Positions 17,766 through 26,577 of a stretch of DNA of 64,000 bases are shown piece by piece. Source of the stretch: Burkholderiales bacterium (lineage in GTDB: Bacteria > Pseudomonadota > Gammaproteobacteria > Burkholderiales > Burkholderiaceae_C). The stretch spans positions 1-64,000 of the forward strand of contig JAGWLO010000012.1 of the NCBI GenBank assembly GCA_028872015.1, written 5' to 3'. The notes beneath the pieces were generated by a model, which saw nothing but the letters and a program-made list of their open reading frames with translations, ran no database searches and was not told the origin of the DNA. Each line of letters starts with the position of its first letter. Within the stretch, counting starts at the first letter, position 1. The translations under genes and the position numbers were made by a program.

Positions 17766-19727
17766 ATGGCCGACGCGCCCGCCCCGAATCCGCTGCTCCA
17801 TCCGCTGCTGCAGCCGCATGCCCACAAGGTGGCCAGCGCCGCCGAGGCGGTGCGCGCGGTGCGGCCGGGCGACCACGTGTTCGTGGGCACGGCCTGCGCC
17901 ACGCCGCGCGCGCTGGTGGCCGCCCTGGAGGCCTGGGAGTTCGGCCCTGCCGACGTCGAGCTGCTGCACTTCCTGACCGACCATGCCGTGCCGCACGATG
18001 CCCAGGGCCGGGCGACGACGCGGCTGCGCCACCGCTGCTTCTTCGTCGGTGCCGACATGCGCGCCGCGGTGCGCCAGGGGCTGGCCGAATACGTGCCGCT
18101 GTCGATCGCGCGCGTGCCGGGGCTGATCGCGCTCGGCCGCATCCCGGTCGACGTCGCGTTCATCCAGGTCTCGCTGCCCGACGCCTTCGGCTACGTCAGC
18201 CTGGGCGTGTCGGTGGACGTGATCCCGGCCGCGGTGGCGCGGGCGCGGGTGGTGATCGCCGAGGTCAACCCCCGCATGCCGCACGCCATGGGCGACAGCC
18301 TGCTGCATGTGAGCCGTATTGACCGCCTGGTGCCGGTGGACACGCCCGTGATCGAGTACGCGCACCCGCCCACCACCGAGGCGGCCATGGAGCAGATCGC
18401 GCGCTACATCGGCGGCATCATCGAGGACGGCTCGACGCTGCAGATCGGCCTCGGTCGGGTCGCCAACGAGGCGCTGAAGTACCTGGCCGACCGGCACGAC
18501 CTGGGCATCCACTCCGACGTCGTCACCGACGCCATCCTGCCGCTGCTGGCGCGCGGCATCGTCACCGGCCGGCGCAAAACGCAGCAGCCGCACAAGATCG
18601 TGGCCAGCTTCGCGATGGGCAGCCGCGCGCTGTACGACCTGATCGACGGCAACCCGCTGTTCGACTTCCAGCCCATCGAGCAGGTGTGCGACGCCGCCAC
18701 GCTGGCGGCACAGCACCAGCTGGTGTCGGTGACGCAGGCCTTCGCCATCGACCTCAGCGGCCAGGTCTGCGTCGACCAGGAAGGCGGCGGCTTCTACGGC
18801 GGCCTGGCCGCCCAGGTCGAGTTCCACGCCGCCGCGGCGCGCTCGCCCGGGGGCAAGGCCATCATCTGCCTGGCCTCCACCGAGACGGCCACCGAGACCG
18901 CCACCGAGCCGGGCGAAGCCGGCCGGCCGCGCTCGCGCATCCGGGCCCAGCTCGGGCCGGGCGAGGGCGTGGCCGTGCCGCGCAGCGAGGTGCACTACGT
19001 CATCACCGAGTACGGCATCGCCTACCTCTTCGGCAAATCGGTGCGCGAGCGCGCGCTGGCGCTGATCGGCATCGCCCACCCGCAGCACCGCGCGGCGCTG
19101 CTGGCGCAGGCGCAGGCACTGGGCTGGGTGCCGGCGTCGCAGACGCTGAAGAACCTGCACGCCTACCCGGTGCACGAGGAGCAGGCCGCGACGCTGAAGG
19201 ACGGCCGCGCCCTGCTGCTGCGGCCCGCCACCGCGAGCGACGGCGAAGGCATCCGGGCGCTGTTCCACGGCCTGTCCGAGCGCGACATCTACACCCGCTT
19301 CTTCCGCAAGCTGCGCGGCCTGTCCGACCGCGACGTGCAGCGGCTGTGCAACGTGGATTTCGACAACGAGGTGGCCTTCGTGGCCGCTGCCGGCACGCGC
19401 GAGAACCCGCGCATCGTGGGCCACGCGTTCTACTTCGTCGATCCTTCCACCAATCTGGCCGAGACCGCCTTCATGGTCCACCCCGAGTGGCGCGGCTCGG
19501 GCCTGGGCGGCCTGCTGCAGCGCCGCCTGGCCGCGCATGCCCGCGGCCGCGGCGTGCGCGGCTTCGTGGCCGAGCTGCTGGCCAGCAACGAGCACATGCT
19601 GCACCTGGCGCGCGGTGGGCCCGCCGGCGGCGAGGACGGCGGCACCGTGCAGATCGAGGACCAGGGCGGCACGCTGCGCGTGACGCGGCTGTTCGGCGAC
19701 GGCCCGCGCAGCGAGCTGGGGGAGTGA
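17766..19727 (+). CDS. Acetyl-CoA hydrolase/transferase fused to a GNAT acetyltransferase domain
   Basis: A 653-residue fusion. Residues 1-~470 are an acetyl-CoA hydrolase/4-hydroxybutyrate CoA-transferase-type module (VNPRMPHAMGDS, LQIGLGRVANE, GLHSD-like GIHSDVV, CVDQEGGGFYGG, TEYGIAYLFGKS). Residues ~475-640 are a GNAT domain with HPEWRGSGLGGLL as the acetyl-CoA-binding motif A and an FFRKLRGLSDRD segment similar to Pat-type protein acetyltransferases. The fusion could use or control the acyl-CoA pool, but whether both domains are active is unknown. The stretch encoding ETATETATE near residue 380 is a small internal repeat. It is followed by a strong hairpin at 19729-19758. Confidence 0.85.
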   Translation: MADAPAPNPLLHPLLQPHAHKVASAAEAVRAVRPGDHVFVGTACATPRALVAALEAWEFGPADVELLHFLTDHAVPHDAQGRATTRLRHRCFFVGADMRAAVRQGLAEYVPLSIARVPGLIALGRIPVDVAFIQVSLPDAFGYVSLGVSVDVIPAAVARARVVIAEVNPRMPHAMGDSLLHVSRIDRLVPVDTPVIEYAHPPTTEAAMEQIARYIGGIIEDGSTLQIGLGRVANEALKYLADRHDLGIHSDVVTDAILPLLARGIVTGRRKTQQPHKIVASFAMGSRALYDLIDGNPLFDFQPIEQVCDAATLAAQHQLVSVTQAFAIDLSGQVCVDQEGGGFYGGLAAQVEFHAAAARSPGGKAIICLASTETATETATEPGEAGRPRSRIRAQLGPGEGVAVPRSEVHYVITEYGIAYLFGKSVRERALALIGIAHPQHRAALLAQAQALGWVPASQTLKNLHAYPVHEEQAATLKDGRALLLRPATASDGEGIRALFHGLSERDIYTRFFRKLRGLSDRDVQRLCNVDFDNEVAFVAAAGTRENPRIVGHAFYFVDPSTNLAETAFMVHPEWRGSGLGGLLQRRLAAHARGRGVRGFVAELLASNEHMLHLARGGPAGGEDGGTVQIEDQGGTLRVTRLFGDGPRSELGE

Positions 19728-19728
19728 G

Positions 19729-19758
19729 GTTCCGGAGCCGGGTCTCCCGGTCCGGAAC
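19729..19758 (+). terminator. Strong bidirectional hairpin between convergent genes
   Basis: GTTCCGGA-G-CCGGG, loop TCT, CCCGG-TCCGGAAC: a 13-bp stem with a single bulged G. It lies 2 bp after the GNAT-fusion stop and before the convergent DUF1345 gene. No T-run, as is common in GC-rich genomes. Confidence 0.6.
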
Positions 19759-19762
19759 GCGC

Positions 19763-19797
19763 CCCCTCGGGGGGCCGCGAGCGCAGCGAGCTGGGGG
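19763..19797. repeat. REP-like gene-end element
   Basis: CCCCCTCGGGGGG followed by GCGAGCGCAGCGAGC and GGGGG. Runs of C and G bracket a GAGCGCAGCGAG core. Elements of this look occur scattered at gene ends in many Burkholderiales genomes. The last part (GCGCAGCGAGCTGGGGG) also occurs at the end of the upstream CDS near 19706-19722, as a short direct repeat. Confidence 0.45.
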
Positions 19798-20466
19798 CTA
19801 GAACAGCCCGGCGGCGATGTTGATCGTCAGCGCCAGGACGGTGGTGTTGAAGAAGAACGCCAGGATGCAGTGCAGCACGCCCACCGGGCGCAGATCCCCC
19901 CCGTTGAAGGCCACGTCGGCGGTCTGGCCCGAGGTGCCGATGATGCTGGCGAAGTAGAAGAAGTCGCCGTAGCCCGGGTCGGTGGTGCCGGGAAAGTCCA
20001 GCGGGTCGGGCCGGCCGCGGCTGCGCGCGAGGTAGAAGTCGTGCGCGTAGTGCAGCGCGAACAGCACTTGCGTGAACATCCACGAGGTGAACACCGTCAG
20101 CGCCGCCAGGCCCATGTGCCAGCGCTTGGCGCTGCCCTGCAGATCCTTGACCCCGCCCAGCTGCGAGGCCACCGCCAGCAGCACCGCCACCGCCGCGAAC
20201 ACCACCAGCGACAGCACGATGAGCCGGCCGTCGTCCTCGCGCAGGGCGCGGCGGTGCATCCGGGTCGCGCTCGAGGCCAGCCCCATCTCGAGCGCCAGCG
20301 CCAGGTACAGCAGCGCCCCGGCGTTCCAGGCCAGCAGCGCGCGCGTGGGCGTGCGCACGGCCACCGTGGTGGGCAGCCAGAGGTAGACCGCCACGCCCAG
20401 CAGCACCGAAAACCACAGCCGCGGCCGGCTGTGGACCATGACGGCGATGCGGCGCAGGGATGACAT
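19798..20466 (-). CDS. DUF1345 family membrane protein
   Basis: A 222-residue protein with five or so hydrophobic segments: VMVHSRPRLWFSVLLGVAV, ALLAWNAGALLYLALAL, IVLSLVVFAAVAVLLAV, LAALTVFTSWMFTQVLFAL, and the C-terminal ILAFFFNTTVLALTINIA. The motif DPGYGDFFYFASIIGTSGQTADV fits the conserved block of DUF1345. No characterised role. Start ATG 20466, preferred over longer frames because the conserved family begins there. It is convergent with the GNAT-fusion gene and ends inside the GC-rich terminator/REP region. Confidence 0.85.
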   Translation of the reverse strand: MSSLRRIAVMVHSRPRLWFSVLLGVAVYLWLPTTVAVRTPTRALLAWNAGALLYLALALEMGLASSATRMHRRALREDDGRLIVLSLVVFAAVAVLLAVASQLGGVKDLQGSAKRWHMGLAALTVFTSWMFTQVLFALHYAHDFYLARSRGRPDPLDFPGTTDPGYGDFFYFASIIGTSGQTADVAFNGGDLRPVGVLHCILAFFFNTTVLALTINIAAGLF

Positions 20467-20513
20467 CGTTCGATTCTGCCGCGGCGCTGCGCCGGGCCGC
20501 GCAGCCGCCCGCG

Positions 20514-22382
20514 TCACGCTTCCAGCGCCGCCACCTCGGCCGTGAGCTGCACCGCCGTGAGCGTGGCGTTGGCCAGCAGGTTGTGCAGCAGCCGGATCAT
20601 CAGGCTCGGTCGTTCGGCTTCCAGCCGTGCCAGGGCGGTGGTGGGCAGCGCGCAGCACTCGACCTGGGTGTCGGCCCGCACGTCGGCCGAGCGCAGGCCG
20701 CCGTTGACGAGCGCCAGCTCGCCGAAGCTCATGCCCGCCGTGAGTGTGGACAGCCGCTTGTGGCCGCCGCCGGGCAGCTCGACGGTGACGCTGACCTCGC
20801 CGCGCAGCAGCAGGTAGAGCGCGTCACCCGGGTCGCCGCGGCGCAGGATGGGCATGCCGGCGTCGAACTGGTGCGGCTCCACGCAGGCCTGCAGCAGGGC
20901 CAGGTCGGCCGGCGACATGCCGGCGCACAGCCCGTGTTCGGCCAGGCTGCAGCGTGCGCCCGCCGTACCCGCCATACCTGCCGCACCGTGGCGTTGCAGC
21001 AGTCCGCGCTCGCACCATTCGAGGCCGAGGTCGAGCTGCGGCTGAAAGCTCACCGAGCGTGCGCACTGCGGATCGAGCTCATTGCCGAAGGCGGCCAGCA
21101 GCTCGCCGCGCCGCACCCGCGTCAGCACCAGGTTCAGCCCGTGCGCGGCGCCGTAACCCACCAGCTGCGCGAGCAGCCGCGTCGCGGCCTGGTCGGCATG
21201 GCTGACGCGCTTGAAGTCGAGCACCGCGAAATCCAGGCCCGCGGGCGCCGCCTCGGTGATCTCGCGCACCACCTGCTCGATGGTGGAGAAGCGCAGGTCG
21301 CCCTGCAGCTCGTAGACCGCGGCGCGCCGGCCGTGCTCGTCGAGCACGCGGCGCTCGGCGTCGCCGCGCCGGCGCTTGCTGCGCACCTCGGCCAGCGTGT
21401 AGCGCGCGCGCACGGTCGCGGCCGAGGGCCGCGGCGGCTGCAGGAAGTGCAGCGCCAGCTCGCTCGACAGCGTCTCGCAGACCTGGACCCCGCGCACGCT
21501 GTTGCCGCGCTCGTCGAGCGCGGGCGAGAAGACGCCGATGCCGAGCTGGCCCGGCAGCACGGCCAGCACGCCGCCGCCGACGCCGCTCTTGGCCGGCAGG
21601 CCGACGTTGAAGACCCAGCCGCCGGTGAAGTCGTAGACGCCGCAGGTCGTCATCACGCTGAGGATCGCGGTGATGTACTCGGCGCGCACCGCGCGCCGGG
21701 CGGTCAGCGGGTTGACGCCGCCGTTGGCCAGGGTCGCAGCGATCAGCGCCAGATCGCGGCAGTCGACCTGCACCGAGCATTGCTGGAAGTACAGGTCCAG
21801 CGCCAGCTCGGGGTCGTCCTCGATGATCCCGTAGTTGCGCAGCATGTGGCCGATCGCCCGGTTGCGGTGACCGGTGGCGCGCTCGGACTCGAACACCGCC
21901 TCGTCGATCGCGAGCGGCCGCCCGGCGTAGGCCGAAATGGCGTCGAGCACGCGCGCACGCCGCGCCTGGGCGCTGGCCCCGGCGACGAGCGACGAGCAGG
22001 CGATGGCACCGGCGTTGATCATCGGATTCATCGGCCGGCCGGTGCCGGGCTCGAGGCTGATGGCGTTGAAGGCCTCGCCCGAGGGCTCGACGCCGACCGC
22101 CCGGTGGACCCTTTCGGTGCCCTGATCCTCCAGCGCCACGCCGTAGACCAGCGGCTTCGAGATCGACTGCAGGGTGAACGGAACCCGCGTGTCGCCGACC
22201 TCGTACAGGCGGCCGTCGACGGTGGCGATCACGATGCCGAACAGCGCCGGGTCGACCTTGGCGAGTTCGGGGATGTAGGTCGCCACCTGGCCGGCGGTGA
22301 GGTCGGCGAGCCGCGCATGAAGCTGCTCCAGGCAGGCCTGGACCGGCGAGCGGATGGCGGAGGACGCGTCGGCGTATGTCAT
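20514..22382 (-). CDS. glsA: Glutaminase A with C-terminal STAS and cyclic nucleotide-binding domains
   Basis: A 622-residue fusion. Residues 1-~315 are a serine-dependent glutaminase (glutamine to glutamate and ammonia): SISK at 73-76 gives the Ser73/Lys76 pair, with RPMNPMINAGAIA at 116-128 and YDFTGGWVFNVGLPAKSGVGGG near 250-271. Residues ~354-455 are a STAS-like domain, but where STAS proteins carry the phosphorylated Ser this one reads HADQAAT, so it is probably not a phospho-switch. Residues ~488-600 are a cNMP-binding domain (RRGDPGDALYLLLRGEV, SFGELALVNG). Most glutaminases are about 310 residues and lack both. It is divergent from a STAS gene 305 bp away. Confidence 0.92.
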   Translation of the reverse strand: MTYADASSAIRSPVQACLEQLHARLADLTAGQVATYIPELAKVDPALFGIVIATVDGRLYEVGDTRVPFTLQSISKPLVYGVALEDQGTERVHRAVGVEPSGEAFNAISLEPGTGRPMNPMINAGAIACSSLVAGASAQARRARVLDAISAYAGRPLAIDEAVFESERATGHRNRAIGHMLRNYGIIEDDPELALDLYFQQCSVQVDCRDLALIAATLANGGVNPLTARRAVRAEYITAILSVMTTCGVYDFTGGWVFNVGLPAKSGVGGGVLAVLPGQLGIGVFSPALDERGNSVRGVQVCETLSSELALHFLQPPRPSAATVRARYTLAEVRSKRRRGDAERRVLDEHGRRAAVYELQGDLRFSTIEQVVREITEAAPAGLDFAVLDFKRVSHADQAATRLLAQLVGYGAAHGLNLVLTRVRRGELLAAFGNELDPQCARSVSFQPQLDLGLEWCERGLLQRHGAAGMAGTAGARCSLAEHGLCAGMSPADLALLQACVEPHQFDAGMPILRRGDPGDALYLLLRGEVSVTVELPGGGHKRLSTLTAGMSFGELALVNGGLRSADVRADTQVECCALPTTALARLEAERPSLMIRLLHNLLANATLTAVQLTAEVAALEA

Positions 22383-22687
22383 GCCATGTCATTGCAAGAC
22401 CCATGCAGGGGCACGGTCGGCGTCGAAGGCGGCCTGACCGGCCGGCCGGGCCCGGATCGCTGCACCAGCCTGGGCCTGGGTCCCCGGGCGGCGGGCGGCG
22501 CCTGCCCCAGGGTAGTGCCGTGCAGGGCGCCATCCCGGGGATGCGGGCCGGCGCGAGGTCGGCGCGGCGGTGGCTGTCACGACGCTGTGATCTGCGGCGC
22601 CTACCCTTGCCGGAAAGCCGGGGTGCGGCCGCAACGGCGCCGTGCCCGCCGGCCCTGGACGGCAAGCCGGAGAATCTGCCCGTGGAC
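22383..22687. other. Divergent intergenic region, glsA fusion / STAS gene
   Basis: 305 bp without a gene I can support. Open frames cross it but their composition (long Arg/Pro/Gly runs) is not protein-like. It must hold the promoters for both flanking genes. I found no convincing -35/-10 pair, hairpin or repeat in it. Confidence 0.5.
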
Positions 22688-23029
22688 ATGTCAGTGACCG
22701 AACTCGATGGCCCCATCGTCTGCGTCCGCCTGCAGGGCCGGCTCGACGCGCCCGGGGCCGACCGCATCGGCGTGCGCTTCACGGCCGGCGTGGTCGCGCG
22801 CCAGATGCACGCGATCGTCGACCTGTCGGGCGTGAGCTTCGTCGCCTCGATGGGCCTGCGCCTGCTGATCTCGGCGGCGCGCAGCGTGTCCCAGAAAGGG
22901 CACGTGCTGGCGCTGTTCGGCGCCAACGAGGCGGTCCAGGGCGTGCTGGACGATGTCGCGCTGGACCAGATCATGCCCATCGTCGCCACCGAGGCCGAGG
23001 CGATTGCCGCCGTCACCGCCGCCGGCTAA
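22688..23029 (+). CDS. STAS-domain anti-sigma factor antagonist
   Basis: A 113-residue SpoIIAA/RsbV-type protein made of one STAS domain. DLSGVSFVASMGLRLL spans 45-60, and Ser54 occupies the position phosphorylated by the partner kinase. I chose ATG 22688; a GTG six bases upstream is an alternative. An RsbW-like ATPase gene starts 28 bp downstream, giving a partner-switching pair. Neither a PP2C phosphatase nor a sigma factor is next to them, so the final target is unknown. The divergent glutaminase carries a STAS domain of its own. Confidence 0.88.
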   Translation: MSVTELDGPIVCVRLQGRLDAPGADRIGVRFTAGVVARQMHAIVDLSGVSFVASMGLRLLISAARSVSQKGHVLALFGANEAVQGVLDDVALDQIMPIVATEAEAIAAVTAAG

Positions 23030-23057
23030 GCCGCACGCCGGGCCGGCTGCCGGGCCG

Positions 23058-23465
23058 ATGCTCGCGCTGCAACTCGCCAACCAGCTCGCCGCGCTGGAGC
23101 CGGCGCGGCAGGCGGTGCTCGACTTCGTCGACGGCCAGGGCCTGTCGGTGCGCGCGCGCTACCGGCTCGAACTCGTCCTCGAGGAGGTGCTGATGAACCT
23201 CGTCTGGCATGCCTTCCCCGAGGGCGGCTCGCATGCGATCGATCTGACGCTGCAGCTCGAGCCGGACACGCTGCGGCTCGGGTTCGAGGATGACGGCGCG
23301 CCCTTCGATCCGCTGGCGGCGCCGCTGCCGGTGGCGCCGCGGTCGCTGGCCGAGGCCGTGCCCGGCGGGCTCGGGCTGGCGCTGGTGCGCAAGGCCGTGC
23401 GCGAGGCCCGCTACGAGCGGGTCGGCGGCCGCAACCGGCTGACGCTCGCGCTCGACCGCGGCTGA
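23058..23465 (+). CDS. RsbW-like serine kinase / anti-sigma factor (HATPase_c)
   Basis: A 135-residue GHKL ATPase. The N-box is LVLEEVLMNLVWHAF, the G1 box FEDDGAPFDP and the G2 box GGLGLALVRKAV. There is no histidine-phosphotransfer domain, so it fits RsbW/SpoIIAB kinases that phosphorylate a STAS antagonist and sequester a sigma factor or another target. Start ATG 23058; the reading frame is open upstream through the end of the STAS gene, but that part is Pro/Arg-rich and unlike the family. It ends 22 bp before the convergent VWA gene. Confidence 0.88.
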   Translation: MLALQLANQLAALEPARQAVLDFVDGQGLSVRARYRLELVLEEVLMNLVWHAFPEGGSHAIDLTLQLEPDTLRLGFEDDGAPFDPLAAPLPVAPRSLAEAVPGGLGLALVRKAVREARYERVGGRNRLTLALDRG

Positions 23466-23487
23466 GTCGCGGTCCGGCGTCCGGCCT

Positions 23488-24741
23488 TCAGGCGGCCCGG
23501 GCCACCGCTGCGGCGGGCTGCCCGGCGCCGCGGCCGGCCAGCACCTGCGCCAGCGCTTCCAGGCTCTCGAGGTTGTGGGCCGGCAGGAACAGGTCGACCT
23601 GCGGCAGCATCGCCTTGATGCCGGCAGCGCGCGGCTGGAAGGCGTCGAAGCGCAGCAGCGGGTTCAGCCACACCAGCCGGCGGCAGCTCTTGTGCAGCCG
23701 CTCCATCTCGAAGCGCAGCTGCTCGCAGCGCGGGTCGTCGGGGGTGCCGTGCTCCAGGCCGTCGGAGATCAGCAGCACGGTGGCCCGCCCGCTCAGCACG
23801 CGGCGCGCCCAGCGCTGGTTGAACTCGCGCAGGCAGGCCGTGATGCGGGTGCCGCCCGACCAGTCGGCGACGTCGCGCACCACGCGCGCCACCGCGATGT
23901 CGGGGTCGCGCTGGCGCAGCGCGCGCGTGGTGCGCGTGAGGCGGGTGCCGAAGACGAAGCTCTCCACCCGCGCGTCGGCGTGGCCGATGGCGTGCGTGAA
24001 GTGCAGCAGCATGCGCGAGTAGCGGCTCATCGAGCCCGAGATGTCGGCCAGCACCACCAGCGGCGCCGGCTTGGTGGCCGGGCGACGCCAACGCAGCTGC
24101 CAGAGCTCGCCGCCCTGGCGCGCCAGGGCCTGCAGCGTGGCGCGGCCGTCGATGCGGGCCTGGCGGCCGGGGCCGGGGGCGCGTTCGCTGCGGCGCGTGG
24201 TGATGGGCTCGAACAGCGGCCCCATCCGGCGCAGCAGGGCCTGCGCGGCGCGCCATTCGTCGGCCGTCATGGTCTCGAAGTCGGCCTTCTGCAGCAGCTC
24301 GCGCTCGTTCCAGGTGAGCGTGGCGTCGACGTCGAGTTTCTCGGGCGGCGGCGGGTGCGGCGCGTTCGGCGGGTGTGGAAACAGCGCCTCGCCCAGGCGC
24401 CGGTTCTCGGGCGGCGGGGCCTGCTCGGTCTTGGCCTGCACCCGCGGCAGCAGCATCGCCATCATGCGGCCGGCCAGGTCGGGGTCGCGCCAGAACAGCG
24501 CGAAGGCCTGGTCGAACAGCTCGCGGTGCTCCACCCGGTCGAGCAGGCAGGCGGCCAGCGTGGCGTGGAAATCGCGCCGCGACTCGAGCCCCGCCACCTG
24601 CAGCGCGGTCAGCGCGAGCTGGATGCGGTCGGTGGGCAGCGGCATGCCGGCCTGGCGCAGCACGCGGCCGAAGTGCATCACGTTCTCGGCCAGGTGGCCG
24701 GGCAGGGTGGCGGCGTCGGGGGCGCGGAGCATGGAACGCAT
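23488..24741 (-). CDS. CoxE-like von Willebrand factor A domain protein
   Basis: A 417-residue protein. The first ~220 residues are the helical N-terminal part seen in CoxE/YehP-type proteins, with a proline-rich linker (PHPPNAPHPPPPEK) at ~122-135. The C-terminal VWA domain has the MIDAS start DISGS at 233-237, then GGTRI and LLISDGLEHG. Such proteins normally work with a MoxR AAA+ ATPase as a metal-insertion chaperone pair; no MoxR gene lies next to it here. Start taken at ATG 24741 (a second ATG at 24732 is equally possible). It diverges from the dienelactone hydrolase gene. Confidence 0.85.
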   Translation of the reverse strand: MRSMLRAPDAATLPGHLAENVMHFGRVLRQAGMPLPTDRIQLALTALQVAGLESRRDFHATLAACLLDRVEHRELFDQAFALFWRDPDLAGRMMAMLLPRVQAKTEQAPPPENRRLGEALFPHPPNAPHPPPPEKLDVDATLTWNERELLQKADFETMTADEWRAAQALLRRMGPLFEPITTRRSERAPGPGRQARIDGRATLQALARQGGELWQLRWRRPATKPAPLVVLADISGSMSRYSRMLLHFTHAIGHADARVESFVFGTRLTRTTRALRQRDPDIAVARVVRDVADWSGGTRITACLREFNQRWARRVLSGRATVLLISDGLEHGTPDDPRCEQLRFEMERLHKSCRRLVWLNPLLRFDAFQPRAAGIKAMLPQVDLFLPAHNLESLEALAQVLAGRGAGQPAAAVARAA

Positions 24742-24908
24742 TGTGTCGCGCCGCGACGACGCTGCATCGACGCCGTGAAGGCGCTGCGACGGCGCCACGG
24801 CAGCACCGGCCGCGAAGGCCCTGGTGCCCATGCCGACGCGCCGGCGCGGTAGGCTCATGGGCTTTCGCCAACCCTTCCATCCAACCCCAGAGCACAAGGA
24901 GCCCGACC

Positions 24909-25601
24909 ATGGGAACCACCATCACTTTCAACCGACCCGACGGCCAGCCCGCACAGGGCTACCTGGCCGAGCCCGCCCAGGGCGCGGGCGCGCCGGCCAT
25001 CGTCGTGATCCAGGAATGGTGGGGCGTGAACGACCAGATCCGCGGCGTGGCCGACCGCCTGGCGCTGGCCGGCTACCGCGCGCTGGTGCCCGACCTGTAC
25101 CGCGGCAAGAGCACGGTGGAGGCCGAGGAGGCGCACCACCTGATGAGCGGCCTGAACTTCGCCGATGCCGCCTCGCAGGACATCGCCGGCGCCGTGCGCC
25201 ACCTCAAGGTGGGCGACGCCAAGGTCGGCGTCACCGGCTTCTGCATGGGCGGCGCACTGACGCTGCTGGCCGCCTGCTTCGTGCCCGAGGTGGATGCGGC
25301 CGCGGTCTGGTACGGCTGCCCGCCGCTGGAGTACATCGACGCCGGCAAGATCAAGGCGCCGCTGCTCGGCCATTGGGCCACGCAGGACGAGTTCTTCAAG
25401 ATCGACACCGTCGACGCGCTGGAAGCCAAGCTCGAGGCCGCCGACGTGCACTTCCAGTTCCACCGCTACCTGGCGCACCACGGCTTTGCCAACGAGACCG
25501 CCGTCGGCCCCGGCCGCATCCCGGCCACGCAGTACGACCCGGTCTGGGCCCAGCAGGCCTGGGACCGCACGTTCACGTTCTTCGGGCAGCGGCTGCGCTG
25601 A
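24909..25601 (+). CDS. Dienelactone hydrolase family protein
   Basis: A 230-residue alpha/beta hydrolase of the dienelactone hydrolase type. The catalytic set is visible: Cys112 in GFCMGG, Glu36 in QEWWG, Asp in the ATQDEFF region and His in AHHGFAN. A clean AAGGAG ribosome-binding site lies 8 bp before ATG 24909. Classical members open dienelactone in chlorocatechol degradation, but single-copy genes outside catabolic operons, as here, are usually of unknown substrate. The 169-bp gap to the convergent tatC contains only a weak 6-bp hairpin (25663-25679). Confidence 0.9.
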   Translation: MGTTITFNRPDGQPAQGYLAEPAQGAGAPAIVVIQEWWGVNDQIRGVADRLALAGYRALVPDLYRGKSTVEAEEAHHLMSGLNFADAASQDIAGAVRHLKVGDAKVGVTGFCMGGALTLLAACFVPEVDAAAVWYGCPPLEYIDAGKIKAPLLGHWATQDEFFKIDTVDALEAKLEAADVHFQFHRYLAHHGFANETAVGPGRIPATQYDPVWAQQAWDRTFTFFGQRLR

Positions 25602-25770
25602 GGGCGTTGGGAGCCGGTGAGCCGCATCGACTGGCTCGCCGCGCCTCCCCTCGAGCCGATCCGCCGGTGCACGACCGGCAGGTCCGTTCTCGATCGGTGA
25701 CAGCAGGGCTGGCCCCGTCCGGGCGCCCGCTCGGGCACGTCGAGCAGCAGCCCGAGCCGCCAGGCCGCGC

Positions 25771-26577
25771 TCAGGCCGCCGGCTTGTCGACCGGCTCGCT
25801 GTCGGGCGCCTTGGTGTGCTTGATGAAGAAGCCGGCGGCGATGATGCCGATCTCGTACAGCAGGCACATCGGAATCGCCAGCGACAGCTGCGAGATCACG
25901 TCCGGCGGGGTGACGACGGCCGCCACGACGAAGGCGCCGACCACGAAATAGCCGCGCACCTTGCGCAGTTGCGCCACCGTCACCAGGCCGATGCGGGCCA
26001 GCACCACCACGGCCACCGGCACCTCGAAGGCCACGCCGAACACCAGGAACAGCGTGAGCACGAAGCTGAAGTACTCCTCGATGTCAGGCGCCGCGGTGAT
26101 GGTGACGGGGGCGAAGGCCTGGATGAAGCGCGACATCGCCGGAATCACCAGGAAGTAGCAGAACCCCACGCCCACCACGAACAGCACGGTGCTCGACACC
26201 ACCAGCGGCAGCACCAGCCGCTTCTCGTGCGCGTACAGCCCCGGGGCGACGAAGGCCCACACCTGGTACAGCACCACCGGCAGCGCCACCATCAGCGCCG
26301 CCATCAGCGTGATCTTCAGCGGCACCAGCACGGGCGAGATCACGTTGGTGGCGATCAGGTGCGCACCCGCCGGCAGGTGGTGCACCAGCGGCGCGGCGAG
26401 CAGGTCGTACAGGCCCGAGGGGCCGGGGTAGATGCACAGCGCGACGAAGGCGATGCCGATGGCGATGGCCGAGCGGATGAGCCGGTCGCGCAGCTCGATC
26501 AGGTGCGAGACGAACGGCGCCTCGGTGCCGTCGAGTTCGTCGGCGCCGCTCTTGGCGTCCGGCTTGGCCTCGCTCAT
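25771..26577 (-). CDS. tatC: Sec-independent protein translocase TatC
   Basis: A 268-residue inner-membrane protein, the signal-peptide receptor of the twin-arginine export system. It has six hydrophobic segments and the family blocks [15 protein letters not shown] near the N-terminus and FGVAFEVPV in the fourth membrane region. The start overlaps the end of tatB by 4 bp (ATGA), so the two are translationally coupled. Likely cargo encoded in this window includes the YedY-like oxidoreductase (57200) and the peptide-binding protein (43639), both with twin-arginine signals. Confidence 0.97.
   Translation of the reverse strand: MSEAKPDAKSGADELDGTEAPFVSHLIELRDRLIRSAIAIGIAFVALCIYPGPSGLYDLLAAPLVHHLPAGAHLIATNVISPVLVPLKITLMAALMVALPVVLYQVWAFVAPGLYAHEKRLVLPLVVSSTVLFVVGVGFCYFLVIPAMSRFIQAFAPVTITAAPDIEEYFSFVLTLFLVFGVAFEVPVAVVVLARIGLVTVAQLRKVRGYFVVGAFVVAAVVTPPDVISQLSLAIPMCLLYEIGIIAAGFFIKHTKAPDSEPVDKPAA

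Noticed and set aside
18885-18915. GAGACGGCCACC repeat (ETATETATE) inside the CoA-transferase gene as a mobile or variable repeat
   Set aside because: Only about two and a half copies, in frame within a surface loop; ordinary coding low complexity.
22383-22687. Upstream extension of the STAS gene from 22376 as an extra N-terminal domain
   Set aside because: The translation is Arg/Pro/Gly-rich without structure and the STAS fold begins at the ATG at 22688.
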